Shown here: positions 27,826-38,879 of the stretch, in pieces
Layout: each line of letters opens with the position of its first letter
Position numbering within the stretch: the stretch's first letter is position 1
NCBI RefSeq assembly: GCF_900109925.1
Contig: NZ_FOBW01000002.1
Location: 186,001-250,000, forward strand
Length of the DNA: 64,000 nucleotides
Source of the DNA: Mesobacillus persicus
GTDB taxonomy: Bacteria; Bacillota; Bacilli; Bacillales; Cytobacillaceae
Direction of reading: 5' to 3'
Position numbers and translations under genes: made by a program
The notes under the pieces: generated by a model
Seen by the model: the letters and a program-made list of their open reading frames with translations, nothing else
Database searches by the model: none
What the model was told of the DNA's origin: nothing

Positions 27826-27958
27826 GTTGATTGGAGTGGAAGGCGGCGAAGACTCCTGCGGGAGTACGGGGCAGGGGAGACCCCACAGGTGCCTAAGGCA
27901 CCGAGGAGGCTCCCCGGCACGCCCGCGGAAAGCGAAGCCGCCTGGAACGGAAATCAAC
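27826..27958. repeat. Intergenic palindromic repeat family A, copy 1
   Basis: Begins GTTGATTGGAGTGGAAGGC and ends GCCTGGAACGGAAATCAAC, complementary ends, with an internal GGGGCAGGGGAGACCCC...CCCGCGGAAAGCG core. It lies in the gap between spoVID and hemL (27575-28100) and codes for nothing convincing. Other copies: 29433-29624, 35441-35569, 44930-45119, 51163-51291, 55330-55457. Confidence 0.8.
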
Positions 27959-28042
27959 AACTATGTTTTAGTACATTACTAAATTCCAAGGGACTTTTTC
28001 AGTGACCTCAGTTGATTGAGGTGTATTTTTTTCAAACAAACT

Positions 28043-28078
28043 AAAAAAACCCACATCTCCAAAACGGAAATGTGGGTT
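28043..28078 (-). terminator. Terminator after hemL
   Basis: Minus strand: AACCCACATTTCC-GTTTT-GGAGATGTGGGTT followed by TTTTTTA. It ends the hem operon. Confidence 0.9.
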
Positions 28079-28100
28079 GATCGCAATTTTAACTATAAAA

Positions 28101-29390
28101 CTAACCTTTCAGCCGCGAAAATGCCTTCTCGACCGCTGCAATGGTTTTAACAATATCCTCATCGCTATGCTCAGTGGACAAGAATAAGCCTTCAAATTGT
28201 GATGGTGGCAAGAATACACCTTCATTGGCCATTTCACGATAATAATTCGCGAAATACTCAAGGTTTGAGGTCTTTGCAACATCATAGTTGATGACATTTT
28301 CATCGGTAAAGAAGAAGCCAATCATCGAACCTGCACGATTAAATGAAACTGGGATCTCATACTTCTCCGCAGCTGCTTTAATTCCAGCTTCCAATAGATC
28401 TGCTTTCCTCTGAAACTCTACATAAGATTCTGGAGTAAGCTGACTTAATGTTTCATAACCAGCCGTCATTGCAAGTGGGTTCCCTGATAGGGTTCCAGCT
28501 TGGTAAATCGGACCGCTTGGTGCGATTTGTTCCATGATTTCCTTTTTACCACCATAAGCACCTACTGGAAGACCACCGCCGATGACCTTTCCTAGGCAAG
28601 TTAGGTCAGGAGTAACATTGAAATGGCCTTGCGCACAGTTGTAGCCGACGCGGAAGCCGGTCATAACCTCGTCAAAGATCAGAAGAGACCCGGACTCGCT
28701 GGTAACCTCACGTAAGCCCTCTAGGAAGCCTGGAAGCGGTGGGACAACGCCCATGTTTCCAGCAACCGGTTCAACAATCACACAAGCGATGTCATCTCCA
28801 AATTGTTCAAACGCATAGCGAACACTCTCTAAGTCATTGTAGGCAACCGTAATCGTGTTTTTAGCGACACTTTCAGGAACCCCTGGGCTATCAGGCAAAC
28901 CAAGCGTAGCGACGCCAGAACCGGCTTTAATCAACAATGAATCACCATGGCCATGATAGCAGCCTTCAAACTTAAGAATCTTGTTACGCCCGGTGTATCC
29001 ACGAGCAAGACGAAGCGCACTCATCGTCGCTTCTGTACCGGATGAAACCATCCGCACTACTTCAATTGATGGCACACGCTCGATGACAAGCTCAGCCATT
29101 TTATTTTCCATCTCGGTTGGAGCACCAAAGCTTGTACCCATTTCAGCTACCTTTTTAAGCGCTTCAACGACACGGTCGTTCGAATGGCCAAGGATTAATG
29201 GTCCCCATGAAAGAACGTAGTCGATATATTCATTGCCATCGATATCGTAAATTTTCGAACCTTTGCCTCGTTCCATAAAAATCGGGTCCATATTGACAGA
29301 TTTAAATGCACGGACAGGGCTGTTTACGCCGCCAGGCATTAACTTTTTTGCTTGTTCAAATGCTGCAACTGATTTTTCATATGATCGCAT
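28101..29390 (-). CDS. hemL: Glutamate-1-semialdehyde 2,1-aminomutase
   Basis: A 429-residue PLP enzyme converting glutamate-1-semialdehyde to 5-aminolevulinate. Family marks: [16 protein letters not shown] at the N-terminus, [36 protein letters not shown], and the PLP lysine in [16 protein letters not shown]. Last gene of the haem operon, separated from hemB by a repeat element. B. subtilis also has a second copy, gsaB; this one is hemL by operon position. Confidence 0.97.
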   Translation of the reverse strand: MRSYEKSVAAFEQAKKLMPGGVNSPVRAFKSVNMDPIFMERGKGSKIYDIDGNEYIDYVLSWGPLILGHSNDRVVEALKKVAEMGTSFGAPTEMENKMAELVIERVPSIEVVRMVSSGTEATMSALRLARGYTGRNKILKFEGCYHGHGDSLLIKAGSGVATLGLPDSPGVPESVAKNTITVAYNDLESVRYAFEQFGDDIACVIVEPVAGNMGVVPPLPGFLEGLREVTSESGSLLIFDEVMTGFRVGYNCAQGHFNVTPDLTCLGKVIGGGLPVGAYGGKKEIMEQIAPSGPIYQAGTLSGNPLAMTAGYETLSQLTPESYVEFQRKADLLEAGIKAAAEKYEIPVSFNRAGSMIGFFFTDENVINYDVAKTSNLEYFANYYREMANEGVFLPPSQFEGLFLSTEHSDEDIVKTIAAVEKAFSRLKG

Positions 29391-29432
29391 CTATGATCCC
29401 TCTCTTTATTAGTAGCACTGTTAAAAAAGTCA

Positions 29433-29624
29433 GTTGATTTCCACTCCAGGCACTCGCTTTCCGCGGGCGTGCCGGTGAGCCTCCTCGGAGCTTAACGCGC
29501 CTGTGGGGTCTCACCCGCCCCGTACTCCCGCAGGACATTGAATTTTGCATCATTGAACCCGCCCACGCACAGAAAATGCGTTTTTTCATTTTCGAGGAGT
29601 CGAGTGCCTTCCGTTCCAATCAAC
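29433..29624. repeat. Intergenic palindromic repeat family A, copy 2 (longer variant)
   Basis: GTTGATTTCCACTCCAGGC ... GCCTTCCGTTCCAATCAAC with an extra roughly 60-bp segment containing ACGCACAGAAAATGCG and ATTTTCGAGGAGTCGAG. The same kind of insert is in copy 4 (44930-45119). It occupies most of the hemB-hemL gap (29391-29707), inside a likely operon. Confidence 0.8.
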
Positions 29625-29707
29625 TGTTTCCTTTAACAGAGCCTATTTTTTAAGCCGAAGCACTTTGGACTTGGACGCGCTTCACCTAAGAATCATCAAG
29701 CTATATT

Positions 29708-30688
29708 TTATTGTCCCTTAAGCCAACGAGCGGCATCCTTTGCATGGTAAGTGATGATTAAATCGGCACCGGCACGTTTCATGCCTGTTAGCATTTCCAT
29801 GACGATTCGTTCTTCGTCGATCCAATCATTCGCAGCGGCCGCTTTCACCATGGAGTACTCACCGCTGACGTTATAAATAACGACAGGAACGTTAAAGTTA
29901 TTCTTCACATCACGAACGATATCTAGGTATGGCATTCCTGGTTTTACAATCAGGAAGTCTGCGCCTTCATCCACATCTGACTCTGCTTCGCGCATCGCTT
30001 CTAGGCGGTTCGCTGGGTCCATTTGATAGGTTTTACGATCACCAAATTGCGGTGTGCTATCGGCAGCATCACGGAATGGACCGTAAAAAGCAGAAGCATA
30101 TTTAACTGCATAAGACATGATTGGAATATTTTCAAAACCTGCTTCATCCAATCCAGCACGAATTGCCGCAACAAAACCATCCATCATATTAGAAGGAGCA
30201 ATAATATCCGCACCTGCTTGCGCCTGGCTTACAGCCGTTTGCACCAATAAGTCAAGTGAAGAATCATTATGTACATCGCCGTTTTCAATCAAGCCGCAAT
30301 GCCCATGGCTTGTATATTCACAAAGGCATGTATCAGCTACTACAATTACCTCTGGATAGTTTTCTTTAATGAAACGAGTGGCGACCTGAACGATTCCGTG
30401 GTCATGGTAGGCCTGTGTTCCACATTCGTCCTTTTCATCAGGAACGCCGAATAATAATACGGACTTAATCCCTAGACCCACAACTTCGTCCATTTCAGCC
30501 TTAAGGTTATCCATCGAAAGCTGATAAACACCAGGCATAGACTTTACTTCATTTTTTTTATTTTCCCCTTCAAGGATAAACAACGGATAGATAAAATCTT
30601 CAGTGCGAAGATGAGTTTCGCGTACAAGTGATCGCATAGTTGCACTGCTGCGCAGGCGACGATGACGGGAAAATTGGAGATCTTTCAT
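29708..30688 (-). CDS. hemB: Porphobilinogen synthase (ALA dehydratase)
   Basis: A 326-residue enzyme joining two 5-aminolevulinate molecules to porphobilinogen. The zinc-binding cysteines appear in [14 protein letters not shown], and the Schiff-base lysines are in [18 protein letters not shown] and [11 protein letters not shown]-terminal [18 protein letters not shown] is typical. It follows hemD with an 11-base gap. Confidence 0.97.
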   Translation of the reverse strand: MKDLQFSRHRRLRSSATMRSLVRETHLRTEDFIYPLFILEGENKKNEVKSMPGVYQLSMDNLKAEMDEVVGLGIKSVLLFGVPDEKDECGTQAYHDHGIVQVATRFIKENYPEVIVVADTCLCEYTSHGHCGLIENGDVHNDSSLDLLVQTAVSQAQAGADIIAPSNMMDGFVAAIRAGLDEAGFENIPIMSYAVKYASAFYGPFRDAADSTPQFGDRKTYQMDPANRLEAMREAESDVDEGADFLIVKPGMPYLDIVRDVKNNFNVPVVIYNVSGEYSMVKAAAANDWIDEERIVMEMLTGMKRAGADLIITYHAKDAARWLKGQ

Positions 30689-30699
30689 TCTAGCTCCTC

Positions 30700-31473
30700 C
30701 TATTCATTCTTCAAATATTCAATCACACTATTCATCATTTCTTCGACGGTGTACGTTTTTGGACAAGCGTGAACCGTTAAGCCATATTCTTCTGCTTTAC
30801 GCTTCGAGACCGGGCCAATACAAGCGACAATACAGTCAGCTATTTTATCTTCTAATTGATAGTCTCTCACAGTTTCCATAAAATGATTGATGGTCGATGG
30901 ACTCGTAAACGCGAGAATATCAAGTTTTTCCTTAGACACCATTTCTGCAAGCTGGCTGCGGCTTTCCTCCGGCATATAGGTTTCATAGATAACTAACTCA
31001 TCCACCAATACGCCGTGTTTTTTTAACGAAGAGGAAATATACTCTCTCGCTAGATTCCCTTTTGGGATCAGCACGCGCATTCCTTCGCTGACATGGGGAA
31101 GGAATTCCTCTACAAAACCTTCAGCTACATACTCTTTTGGCGTAAAACTAGCTTGATAATTCTTTTCTTCTAGCACTTCTCTCGTCTTCGATCCAATTAC
31201 CGCAATTTTAGGAAAAGGCTTCCCATTATTTTTGTAGTAGGAAAAGAATGTTTCAACTGTGACATTACTAGTAAAAACAATCCAGTCGTATTTATGTATT
31301 TCTTTTAATATGTAAAATAATTCTTCAGACATAGCAACAGGGCGAAAAGCAATTAGAGGGATTTCAGCAGGAATCCCTCCAAGCCTTTCGACCAATTCTG
31401 AAAAAGCTTTCGCCTGTTTTGCTCCTCTTGGAATCAAGACGTGTTTATTTTGCAGAGGAGGAGCGGAAATCAT
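30700..31473 (-). CDS. hemD: Uroporphyrinogen-III synthase
   Basis: A 257-residue enzyme cyclising hydroxymethylbilane with ring-D inversion. This family is poorly conserved; recognisable points are [22 protein letters not shown] at the start, [12 protein letters not shown], and [13 protein letters not shown]. Overlaps hemC by four bases and precedes hemB, which fixes the call. Confidence 0.93.
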   Translation of the reverse strand: MISAPPLQNKHVLIPRGAKQAKAFSELVERLGGIPAEIPLIAFRPVAMSEELFYILKEIHKYDWIVFTSNVTVETFFSYYKNNGKPFPKIAVIGSKTREVLEEKNYQASFTPKEYVAEGFVEEFLPHVSEGMRVLIPKGNLAREYISSSLKKHGVLVDELVIYETYMPEESRSQLAEMVSKEKLDILAFTSPSTINHFMETVRDYQLEDKIADCIVACIGPVSKRKAEEYGLTVHACPKTYTVEEMMNSVIEYLKNE

Positions 31474-32405
31474 TCCGAATCTAGCTCCGCTTTTACCGAA
31501 TCAATAAGGTCTTTAGCGCCTTGACTAATTAACTGATCAGCGGCACGATTTCCTACTTCAACAGGATTTGTTCCTGTCACGATTTCTTTATAGATGACTT
31601 TTCCATCTGGTGAACCAACAAGAGCCGTTAACACGATTTCGTTTTTGTCATTTAGGTCTGCATAACCTGCAATCGGTACCTGACAGCCACCTTCCATTTT
31701 TGCAAGGAAAGCACGTTCGGCAATGACCGTGTCAGACGTTTTCATGTCAGTGAACTTACCTAACCACTCAAGAAGCTCTTTATCGTCCTCACGACACTCG
31801 ATTGAGAGCGCGCCTTGACCAACAGCAGGAACACAGATGTCTTGGTCGATGAACTCTGTTACTGTATCTTCTGCCCAGCCCATACGTTTCAAACCAGAAG
31901 CAGCAAGAATAATTCCATCGTACTCACCAGACTCTAGCTTCGCCATCCGTGTATCAATGTTTCCACGAATCCACTTAATCTCTAAATCAGGGCGTCTAGC
32001 AAGAATTTGCGCGCTACGGCGAAGGCTGCTAGTTCCAATCACGGCGCCACTCGGAAGATCATTTAAAAGAACATCTCCGTTGGAAATTAACACATCACGT
32101 GGGTCTTCTCGTTCTGGAATTGAACCGATGACTAGTCCTTCTGGAAGAACAGCTGGCATATCCTTCATGCTGTGGACGGCCATATCAATTCTTTTATCAA
32201 ACATAGCTTGTTCAATCTCTTTAACGAATAACCCTTTGCCGCCAACTTTAGAAAGTGTCACATCGAGGATTTTATCCCCTTTTGTTACGATTTCTTCGAC
32301 GCGGAACTCAAATGGTGCACCTAGCGCCTTCAACTGGTTAATCACCCAGTTTGTTTGTGTTAAAGCTAACTTACTTCTTCTCGAGCCTACTACGATTGTT
32401 CTCAT
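31470..32405 (-). CDS. hemC: Porphobilinogen deaminase (hydroxymethylbilane synthase)
   Basis: A 311-residue enzyme assembling four porphobilinogens into hydroxymethylbilane. Start chosen at ATG 32405 ([17 protein letters not shown]), with AGGAGGA just upstream; the longer frame adds 16 unrelated residues. Motifs are [47 protein letters not shown], and the dipyrromethane cofactor cysteine in [13 protein letters not shown]. Confidence 0.96.
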   Translation of the reverse strand: MRTIVVGSRRSKLALTQTNWVINQLKALGAPFEFRVEEIVTKGDKILDVTLSKVGGKGLFVKEIEQAMFDKRIDMAVHSMKDMPAVLPEGLVIGSIPEREDPRDVLISNGDVLLNDLPSGAVIGTSSLRRSAQILARRPDLEIKWIRGNIDTRMAKLESGEYDGIILAASGLKRMGWAEDTVTEFIDQDICVPAVGQGALSIECREDDKELLEWLGKFTDMKTSDTVIAERAFLAKMEGGCQVPIAGYADLNDKNEIVLTALVGSPDGKVIYKEIVTGTNPVEVGNRAADQLISQGAKDLIDSVKAELDSE

Positions 32406-32415
32406 GAAGATCCTC

Positions 32416-33267
32416 CTATTCGTACCAGAAATGGAACGATGATAATTGACCAAATAAGAAAAAATTAATTAATACGATTAAAAATGAACCTATATTCCAA
32501 AGCGCGAGCGATCGACCATGTTTCCCTTGTGCGACGCGCAAATATAAATAAATACTAAAGACTAATAAGACAAAAAACGAGCCGATAACCTTTGAATCAT
32601 ACCAGACAAAATCGTGAATTTTAATCCAGGCCCACTGCAATCCAAGGATTAGACTAAGCAGAAGGAGTGGCACTCCAATCACATTCAAAATATAGGACAT
32701 CTTCTCTAGTTTTGTTAAATCGGCAATTCGCCATAAAAGCTTGCCCCATTTCTTCCGTTTCAGCAATTCGTATTGCAGCAAATAGAGCAGGGAAAATACG
32801 AACGAAATCGAAAAGGCACCATATGAAAGAATCGCCAAGATGATATGAATAAGCAATAGTTCAGAGACCATTTGCTCCGCGATAAGATTGGATTCCAAAT
32901 GTTGCGGGGCGAAAGTGTGAATACACATAATAATGAAACCAAGTATATTCGTAAAAAAAACGATAAAATCAACCTTCATCAAACGGTTAATAATTAGTGA
33001 AAGGGAAACTAGTATCCAGGTATAAAAGTACAACCCCTCAAACAGGGTCAGCACTGGAAATCTCCCAGTTTCAAACATATACAACAACAGAAAAAGCGTT
33101 TGCAAAAGCCATACAAATGCAAGTAACCAGAAGGCAATTTTGTTTGCCTTCCGGTTACGGTTAAGGAAGTCAATAAAATATAAGAGCACGCTTGCGCAGT
33201 AAACTAAAATCGTCAGCTCATGCATGCGGGTCATAAAAAGATCGGACATAGCCAAGACCTCGCTCAC
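32416..33267 (-). CDS. hemX: HemX membrane protein (CcsA-like)
   Basis: A 283-residue polytopic protein with about eight transmembrane segments and a CcsA/cytochrome-c-assembly-like core ([20 protein letters not shown]; the usual WxWD-type motif is only partly kept). In B. subtilis HemX sits in the haem operon and modulates HemA (glutamyl-tRNA reductase) levels. It overlaps the end of hemA by four bases. Start site uncertain; several nearby Met residues (1, 7, 12, 15). Confidence 0.9.
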   Translation of the reverse strand: MSEVLAMSDLFMTRMHELTILVYCASVLLYFIDFLNRNRKANKIAFWLLAFVWLLQTLFLLLYMFETGRFPVLTLFEGLYFYTWILVSLSLIINRLMKVDFIVFFTNILGFIIMCIHTFAPQHLESNLIAEQMVSELLLIHIILAILSYGAFSISFVFSLLYLLQYELLKRKKWGKLLWRIADLTKLEKMSYILNVIGVPLLLLSLILGLQWAWIKIHDFVWYDSKVIGSFFVLLVFSIYLYLRVAQGKHGRSLALWNIGSFLIVLINFFLFGQLSSFHFWYE

Positions 33268-34610
33268 GATTGAAATGAAGCTTGAGGGACTTGAACAACA
33301 GTCTGTTTAGCTTCAGTCGGTTTCAATCCTTTTTGTTCAGCTACTTGCTGCTCAATATTAAATATTTTCACAAACAATTCTAGCGCTTCATCCGCATCGC
33401 GACGTGACGGGATCTCCTTTGCTTGGAGAATTGGATCTTTTAAAAGTTGATTAATAATACTCTTTGTATGCTTATTAATCACCTTCATGTCACGCTCAGA
33501 AAGATGGGACAGCTTGCGCTCAATACTGTTCATTGTCTCTTGCTGAATGTCTAGTGCTTTCACACGTAGTGCTGAAATAACAGGGACAACACCAAGTGTA
33601 TTAATCCACTGTTTGAAGAGAACAATTTCCTCTTCAATCGTCAGCATAATTTTCTGCGCTGCCTTTTTGCGTTCTTGAAGGTTGGCTTCAACGATTCCTT
33701 CAAGATCATCAATATCATAAAGGAACATATTTTCAAGAGAAGCGATACCAGGGTCAAGATCACGAGGAACAGCAATATCAACCATGAACAATGGCTTGCC
33801 CTTTCTGAGGCCACCAACCATTGCCATCATTTCCTTCGTGACAACGAAGTCCTTTGCGCCCGTAGAACTAATCAGAATATCGGCATCAACTAGCGCGCAT
33901 TGCAGCTCTTTTAGCGTTTTAGCAACGCCAGAGAAACGGCTTGCTAAATCCTCTGCCTTTTGATAAGTCCTGTTAATAACAGTTACCTTTTTAGCTCCAT
34001 TGGCATGAAGATTTTGAATCGCTAATTCACCCATCTTACCCGCACCGAGGATTAAGACATGCTTGTTCTCTAATGAACCGAAAATCTTCTTCGCTAGTTC
34101 GACGGCAGCATAACTGATTGAAACGGCATTCGCGCCAATTTCTGTTTCAGAGTGAGCACGTTTAGCTACAGTGACTGCTTGCTTAAACAAATGATTAAAC
34201 ACTGTGCCTGTCGTCTTCTCTTCTTGTCCAATTAAAAAGCTTGATCGGACTTGTCCGAGAATCTGAGTTTCCCCAAGAACCATTGAATCCAATCCACATG
34301 CTACTTTAAACAAATGCTCAACCGCACCGTCTTGTTCATAAACAAACAAATACGGAGAGAACTCATTTTGTTCCATTCCGAACCATTCGGCTAAAAATTC
34401 TTTTATATAATAGCGGCCTGTATGAAGCTGGTCTACAACAGCATAAATCTCTGTTCGGTTACAAGTTGATATGATGATATTTTCAAGGATGCTCTTTTTG
34501 TTTTGAAGCGTCTGCATCGCATCCCTTAAGTTTTTCTCATCAAATGTTAACTTTTCCCGAATCTCTACAGGGGCTGTTCGATAGTTTAATCCTACGACCA
34601 TGATATGCAT
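33264..34610 (-). CDS. hemA: Glutamyl-tRNA reductase
   Basis: A 448-residue NADPH enzyme reducing glutamyl-tRNA to glutamate-1-semialdehyde, the committed step of C5-pathway haem synthesis. Start taken at ATG 34610 ([21 protein letters not shown]) with a GGGGGTG ribosome site. The catalytic Cys is in [14 protein letters not shown]. The NADP-binding motif [10 protein letters not shown] and the helical dimerisation C-terminus are present. First gene of the hem operon. Confidence 0.97.
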   Translation of the reverse strand: MHIMVVGLNYRTAPVEIREKLTFDEKNLRDAMQTLQNKKSILENIIISTCNRTEIYAVVDQLHTGRYYIKEFLAEWFGMEQNEFSPYLFVYEQDGAVEHLFKVACGLDSMVLGETQILGQVRSSFLIGQEEKTTGTVFNHLFKQAVTVAKRAHSETEIGANAVSISYAAVELAKKIFGSLENKHVLILGAGKMGELAIQNLHANGAKKVTVINRTYQKAEDLASRFSGVAKTLKELQCALVDADILISSTGAKDFVVTKEMMAMVGGLRKGKPLFMVDIAVPRDLDPGIASLENMFLYDIDDLEGIVEANLQERKKAAQKIMLTIEEEIVLFKQWINTLGVVPVISALRVKALDIQQETMNSIERKLSHLSERDMKVINKHTKSIINQLLKDPILQAKEIPSRRDADEALELFVKIFNIEQQVAEQKGLKPTEAKQTVVQVPQASFQS

Positions 34611-34868
34611 TGAATAAGACACCCCCAAACAAAAATTACCCTCGATTACTTTTTTAATTATAACATCATAAATTTAATAAACTTTTAAGAATTGTGAACA
34701 TCCACCGAAAATCTCATTTATAAAATATCCCATTTCACAGCTTTACCATGATGAGAAATGATGGTTAAATAATAAGATAAGACAATACTTAAATTCTTTA
34801 TATCTCCTTATGTACCCTACCAAAAATTCGACAATAATTCAAGTATCCTTAACTGAAGGTGGTGAAGT

Positions 34869-35354
34869 ATGAAAAGTCAAAACACGATTCCGGGAATTAT
34901 CTTAATTGGTTTTGGAGTATATTATTATCTTCAGCAAACGAATATCATCCTGTTTGATCAATTTTATACGTGGCCGACCTTGATGCTGATTGTTGGACTT
35001 GCCTTTTTAGTTCAGGCATACCGCGGGAACGATTATGACTCGATTCTCCCTGGTGTCATTCTCTTCGGATTCGGCATCCATCTTCACATCGTCGGGAGAC
35101 TTTCGATTTGGCCAGATCACTTAGGTGCGTTTATTTTAATCATCGCTTTGGCGTTTCTGTTGCGCTATCAAAAAACTGGCACAGGCTTATTCCACGGCAT
35201 TCTCTTTCTTATTCTTGCCGCGCTGTTGCTATTTTATGAGCAAATTTCCAATTGGCTGGCAACATTGGAAACAGGACTTGCGGTTGTTTGGAAGTTTTGG
35301 CCCATTGCACTTATTTTAATTGGAATTTATTTGTTGTTTTTTAAGCGGAAATAA
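34869..35354 (+). CDS. ysxD: YsxD-like membrane protein (LiaI/LiaF-type segment)
   Basis: A 161-residue hydrophobic protein with about six transmembrane segments (IPGIILIGFGVYYYLQQ, WPTLMLIVGLAFLVQ, ILPGVILFGFGIHLHIVG, GAFILIIALAFLLR and others). The repeated pattern of short helices resembles LiaI/LiaF-TM domains. It sits on the plus strand between hemA and ysxC as ysxD does in B. subtilis. A GGTGGTG ribosome site is upstream. Function unknown. Confidence 0.78.
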   Translation: MKSQNTIPGIILIGFGVYYYLQQTNIILFDQFYTWPTLMLIVGLAFLVQAYRGNDYDSILPGVILFGFGIHLHIVGRLSIWPDHLGAFILIIALAFLLRYQKTGTGLFHGILFLILAALLLFYEQISNWLATLETGLAVVWKFWPIALILIGIYLLFFKRK

Positions 35355-35382
35355 ACATTTTACATAGTGTCTTGTTGACAGT

Positions 35383-35417
35383 AAAAAACCTGATGCACCT
35401 TGAGCATCAGGTTTTTA
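35383..35417. terminator. Terminator after ysxD (bidirectional)
   Basis: AAAAAACCTGATGC-ACCTTGA-GCATCAGGTTTTTAT; usable from either strand. Confidence 0.85.
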
Positions 35418-35440
35418 TGTTTTCTCTCTTAACCAAGGAT

Positions 35441-35569
35441 GTTGATTTCCGCTCCAGGCGCTTGCTTTCCGCGGGGCGTGCGGTGAGCCTCCTCGTCGCT
35501 TTCGCTCCTGCGGGGTCTCACCTGTCCCACTACTCCCGCAGGAGTCAAGCGCCTTCCGCTCCAATCAAC
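35441..35569. repeat. Intergenic palindromic repeat family A, copy 3
   Basis: GTTGATTTCCGCTCCAGGCGC ... GCGCCTTCCGCTCCAATCAAC with core CCGCGGGGCG and GGGTCTCACC. In the ysxD-ysxC convergent gap. Confidence 0.8.
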
Positions 35570-35610
35570 GGTTAGCAAACAAAATCAACATTCCCTCTAA
35601 CAGAGTTCAA

Positions 35611-36198
35611 CTATTTATTCGCATATGCCTGAAGAATGCTCCAGGCTTTGTCTTTCCCTTCTCCTGTTTCGGAAGAGAAGAGGATGAGTGCATCTTCTTC
35701 GTCGAATTCTAATGTTTCCTTGACGATTTTGATGTGCTTTTGCCATTTCGATTTCGGGATTTTATCCGCTTTCGTGGCAACGACAATCACTGGGATATTG
35801 TAGTGTTTCAGAAAGTCATACATTGTTCGATCATCAACCGATGGAGGATGACGAAGATCAACTAATAAGATAACGGCCTTGAGCTGTTCTCTTGAGGTAA
35901 TATAGGTTTCAATCATTCTTCCCCATGCGGCACGTTCCGTTTTCGACACTTTGGCATAACCGTAACCTGGGACATCAACAAAATAAAGGATTTCATTGAT
36001 TAAAAAGAAGTTTAACGTTTGTGTTTTCCCAGGCTTTGAAGACGTTCTTGCCAATGCCTTACGATTTAACATTTTATTGATAAAAGACGACTTGCCGACG
36101 TTTGATCGGCCGGCAAGCGCAAACTCCGGTAGGTCCCCTTCTGGATACTGGGCGGGCCTAACCGCACTGATGACTATATCTGCAGATGTTACTTTCAT
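35611..36198 (-). CDS. ysxC: Ribosome-biogenesis GTPase YsxC (EngB)
   Basis: A 195-residue EngB-type GTPase required for 50S assembly. G1 is GRSNVGKSS (about 30-38), G3 is DVPGYG, and G4 is TKADK. Switch region: [15 protein letters not shown]. It overlaps the 3' end of lonA by four bases and is translated with it. Confidence 0.95.
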   Translation of the reverse strand: MKVTSADIVISAVRPAQYPEGDLPEFALAGRSNVGKSSFINKMLNRKALARTSSKPGKTQTLNFFLINEILYFVDVPGYGYAKVSKTERAAWGRMIETYITSREQLKAVILLVDLRHPPSVDDRTMYDFLKHYNIPVIVVATKADKIPKSKWQKHIKIVKETLEFDEEDALILFSSETGEGKDKAWSILQAYANK

Positions 36199-38516
36199 TG
36201 TTTAACTCCCTCAGCAAGGGCATGAACGAGAACTTCGTCTACATGCGAAACGAGTACAAACTCAAGTTGATTACGAACGCTTTCTGGAATATCATCAATA
36301 TCCTTTTCGTTATCTTTCGGTAGAATGATTTTCGTTAATCCAGCCCTATGAGCACTTAATGTTTTTTCTTTTAATCCACCAATTGGAAGTACACGGCCAC
36401 GTAGCGTGATTTCACCGGTCATACCGACTTCTCGGCGAATTGGTCTTCCAGACAGAGCAGACACGAGGGCCGTAGCAATCGTGATCCCTGCCGAAGGGCC
36501 ATCCTTTGGAGTTGCCCCTTCTGGTACGTGAATATGGATATCCAGTTTTTCATGGAAATCTTCATCGATTCCGAGTTCCTTCGTTTTTGAACGAACGTAG
36601 CTAAACGCCGCTTGCGCTGACTCTTTCATGACGTCGCCTAATTTCCCTGTTAAAACAAGTTTGCCTTTACCAGGAGATAGCGATACTTCAATTTGCAATG
36701 TATCCCCGCCAACCGTTGTGTAAGCAAGGCCGGTTGCAACCCCGATTTGATCTTCCATTTCCGCTTCACCATAACGGAATTTCGGTTTGCCGAGGAAATC
36801 AACAACGTTCTTTTCGTTAACGACAACGCGCTTTTTCGATTCAGATACAATAATTCTTGCGGTTTTACGGCAAATCGTCGCTAGCTGGCGTTCAAGAGAA
36901 CGCACCCCTGCTTCTCGTGTGTAGTGGCGAATAATTTCCAATAACGCCTCTTCACGTATTTGCAATTGTGCTTTTGATAAACCATGGTCCTCAATTTGCC
37001 TTTGGAGCAAGTGATCCTTGGCAATATGAACTTTTTCAAGCTCTGTATAGCCAGCAATTGTGATGATTTCCATCCGATCAAGTAACGGACCTGGGACAGT
37101 GCTTAGGTTATTCGCTGTCGCAATAAACATAACCTTCGATAAATCATATGTTTCTTCAATATAATGATCGCTAAAGTTATGGTTTTGTTCCGGGTCTAAA
37201 ACTTCGAGCATCGCGGAAGATGGATCACCACGGAAATCGCTAGACATTTTATCAATTTCATCTAAAAGAAAGACTGGGTTGACGGTTCCAGCTTTTTTCA
37301 TACCTTGAATAATACGTCCTGGCATCGCACCGACATATGTACGACGATGACCGCGGATTTCCGATTCATCACGAACGCCACCAAGAGAAATCCGAACAAA
37401 ATTCCTGTTTAAGGATTTGGCAATTGAACGTGCTAGACTCGTTTTCCCGACCCCTGGAGGTCCAGCTAGACAAAGAATCGGTCCTTTTAAGGAATTCGTT
37501 AGCTTTTGAACAGCAAGGTATTCCAAGACACGTTCTTTCACCTTTTCAAGACCGTAGTGGTCCTCATTTAAAATATTCTCAGCTTTTTTGATGTTCAAGT
37601 CATCATCGGTTGCTTTTGACCAAGGTAGCGCAACTAGCCAGTCGATATAATTCCGAATGACCGCACTTTCTGCAGAAGTAGACGGAACCTTTTCATACCG
37701 ATCAAGCTCTTTTAACGCCGTTTCCTTTATGTGGTCAGGCATTCCTGCTTTTTCGATTTTTTCCGTTAGCTCTGAAACTTCCCCAGTTTTCCCTTCTTTA
37801 TCACCAAGTTCTTTCTGGATAGCTTTCATTTGCTCACGAAGATAGTATTCCTTTTGCGTCCTTTCCATGGAGCGCTTCACTCGTTGGCCGATTTTCTTTT
37901 CGAGATTCAGTACTTCTTTTTCATTATGAATAATTTCAACCACGCGATTCATGCGTTCTTTTTCATCAATTGTTTCTAATATCTCTTGCTTTTCTTTCAG
38001 CTTTAATGGCAAATGGGAGGAAATAATATCAGCCATTCTTCCTGGTTCTTCGATATCAGTAACCGAAGAATGGGTTTCAGCTGAAATTTTCTTAGACATT
38101 TTTATGTACTGTTCAAAATACTCGAGCATCGTTCTCATTAATGCTTCGTCTTCTACATCCTTCGTGTCACGATCCTCGTATGTTTTTAAGGTTGCAGAAT
38201 AATGGCCTTCATCGTCATAGAAGTCAACAATTTCTGCCCGCTTTAGTCCTTCTACAAGCACACGAATCGTTCCATTTGGAAGCTTCAACATTTGCTTTAC
38301 CTTTGTGAGCGTACCCATTCGATAAAGCTCGTCTTCCGTCGGCTCGTCTATTGAGACGTCCTTTTGAGTAGTAAGAAAGATCATATGGTCATCGACCATT
38401 GCCTTTTCTAGCGCCTGGACTGACTTTTCACGGCCTACATCTAGATGAAGTACCATCGTTGGATAGACCAAAAGTCCCCGAAGCGGTAATAATGGGACGG
38501 TTTTATTTTCCCCCAT
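36195..38516 (-). CDS. lonA: ATP-dependent protease LonA
   Basis: A 773-residue AAA+ serine-lysine protease of the Lon family. It has an N-terminal substrate domain, Walker [10 protein letters not shown], Walker [10 protein letters not shown], and the protease domain with catalytic Ser in KDGPSAGIT and Lys in GLKEKTL. The ATG at 38516 follows GGAGGTG, and [19 protein letters not shown] matches other Lon starts. Degrades unfolded and regulatory proteins, including sporulation regulators in Bacillus. Followed by ysxC. Confidence 0.97.
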   Translation of the reverse strand: MGENKTVPLLPLRGLLVYPTMVLHLDVGREKSVQALEKAMVDDHMIFLTTQKDVSIDEPTEDELYRMGTLTKVKQMLKLPNGTIRVLVEGLKRAEIVDFYDDEGHYSATLKTYEDRDTKDVEDEALMRTMLEYFEQYIKMSKKISAETHSSVTDIEEPGRMADIISSHLPLKLKEKQEILETIDEKERMNRVVEIIHNEKEVLNLEKKIGQRVKRSMERTQKEYYLREQMKAIQKELGDKEGKTGEVSELTEKIEKAGMPDHIKETALKELDRYEKVPSTSAESAVIRNYIDWLVALPWSKATDDDLNIKKAENILNEDHYGLEKVKERVLEYLAVQKLTNSLKGPILCLAGPPGVGKTSLARSIAKSLNRNFVRISLGGVRDESEIRGHRRTYVGAMPGRIIQGMKKAGTVNPVFLLDEIDKMSSDFRGDPSSAMLEVLDPEQNHNFSDHYIEETYDLSKVMFIATANNLSTVPGPLLDRMEIITIAGYTELEKVHIAKDHLLQRQIEDHGLSKAQLQIREEALLEIIRHYTREAGVRSLERQLATICRKTARIIVSESKKRVVVNEKNVVDFLGKPKFRYGEAEMEDQIGVATGLAYTTVGGDTLQIEVSLSPGKGKLVLTGKLGDVMKESAQAAFSYVRSKTKELGIDEDFHEKLDIHIHVPEGATPKDGPSAGITIATALVSALSGRPIRREVGMTGEITLRGRVLPIGGLKEKTLSAHRAGLTKIILPKDNEKDIDDIPESVRNQLEFVLVSHVDEVLVHALAEGVKQ

Positions 38517-38540
38517 GTTATGCACCTCCACATGTATCAT

Positions 38541-38826
38541 CAGTTGTACATGGATTCTTTGTTCAATTTTATCTTATTTACCTTCTAGTGTCTAATAACA
38601 CAGTTTGAAGGTCCTAATACAGAAACGTTCATCCCTCATTAGTATCTGATTTCAGGTGGAAAATATGTCATGATTTTAGGGCGTTTTTCTAAAGATCATG
38701 TGTTTTATATGAAATTCTCTGTTGTAGAGCAGAGGTGATGGAGTGTTTTGTGCATGGGTCGTGCGTCTTTCTACATGAAAAACCTCTCTTTCTACATCAC
38801 ACAAAATACATTCTACACACACAAAG
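38541..38826. other. Non-coding gap upstream of lonA
   Basis: About 290 bases between lonA and the lonB terminator without a convincing gene. A possible lonA promoter (minus strand TTAGAC, 18 bp, TAAAAT) lies near 38560-38595; weak. A pair of TCTTTCTACAT words (about 38766 and 38787) is the only notable pattern. Confidence 0.4.
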
Positions 38827-38868
38827 AAAAAGCCCCGTCCCCTCATACAAACCAAGGGAGACAGGACT
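38827..38868 (-). terminator. Terminator after lonB
   Basis: Minus strand: AGTCCTGTCTCCCT-(loop)-AGGGGACGGGGCT followed by TTTTTCTTTG. Confidence 0.8.
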
Positions 38869-38879
38869 CACACACTCTC

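Noticed and set aside
34629-34868. PerR-box-like dyad upstream of hemA
   Set aside because: ATTATAACATCATAA has too many mismatches to the TTATAATNATTATAA pattern to call.
35372-35575. ORFs across the family A repeats (also 44951-45139, 51064-51297, 55351-55602)
   Set aside because: Their frames follow the palindromic repeat in every copy and have no ribosome sites; they are repeat shadows.
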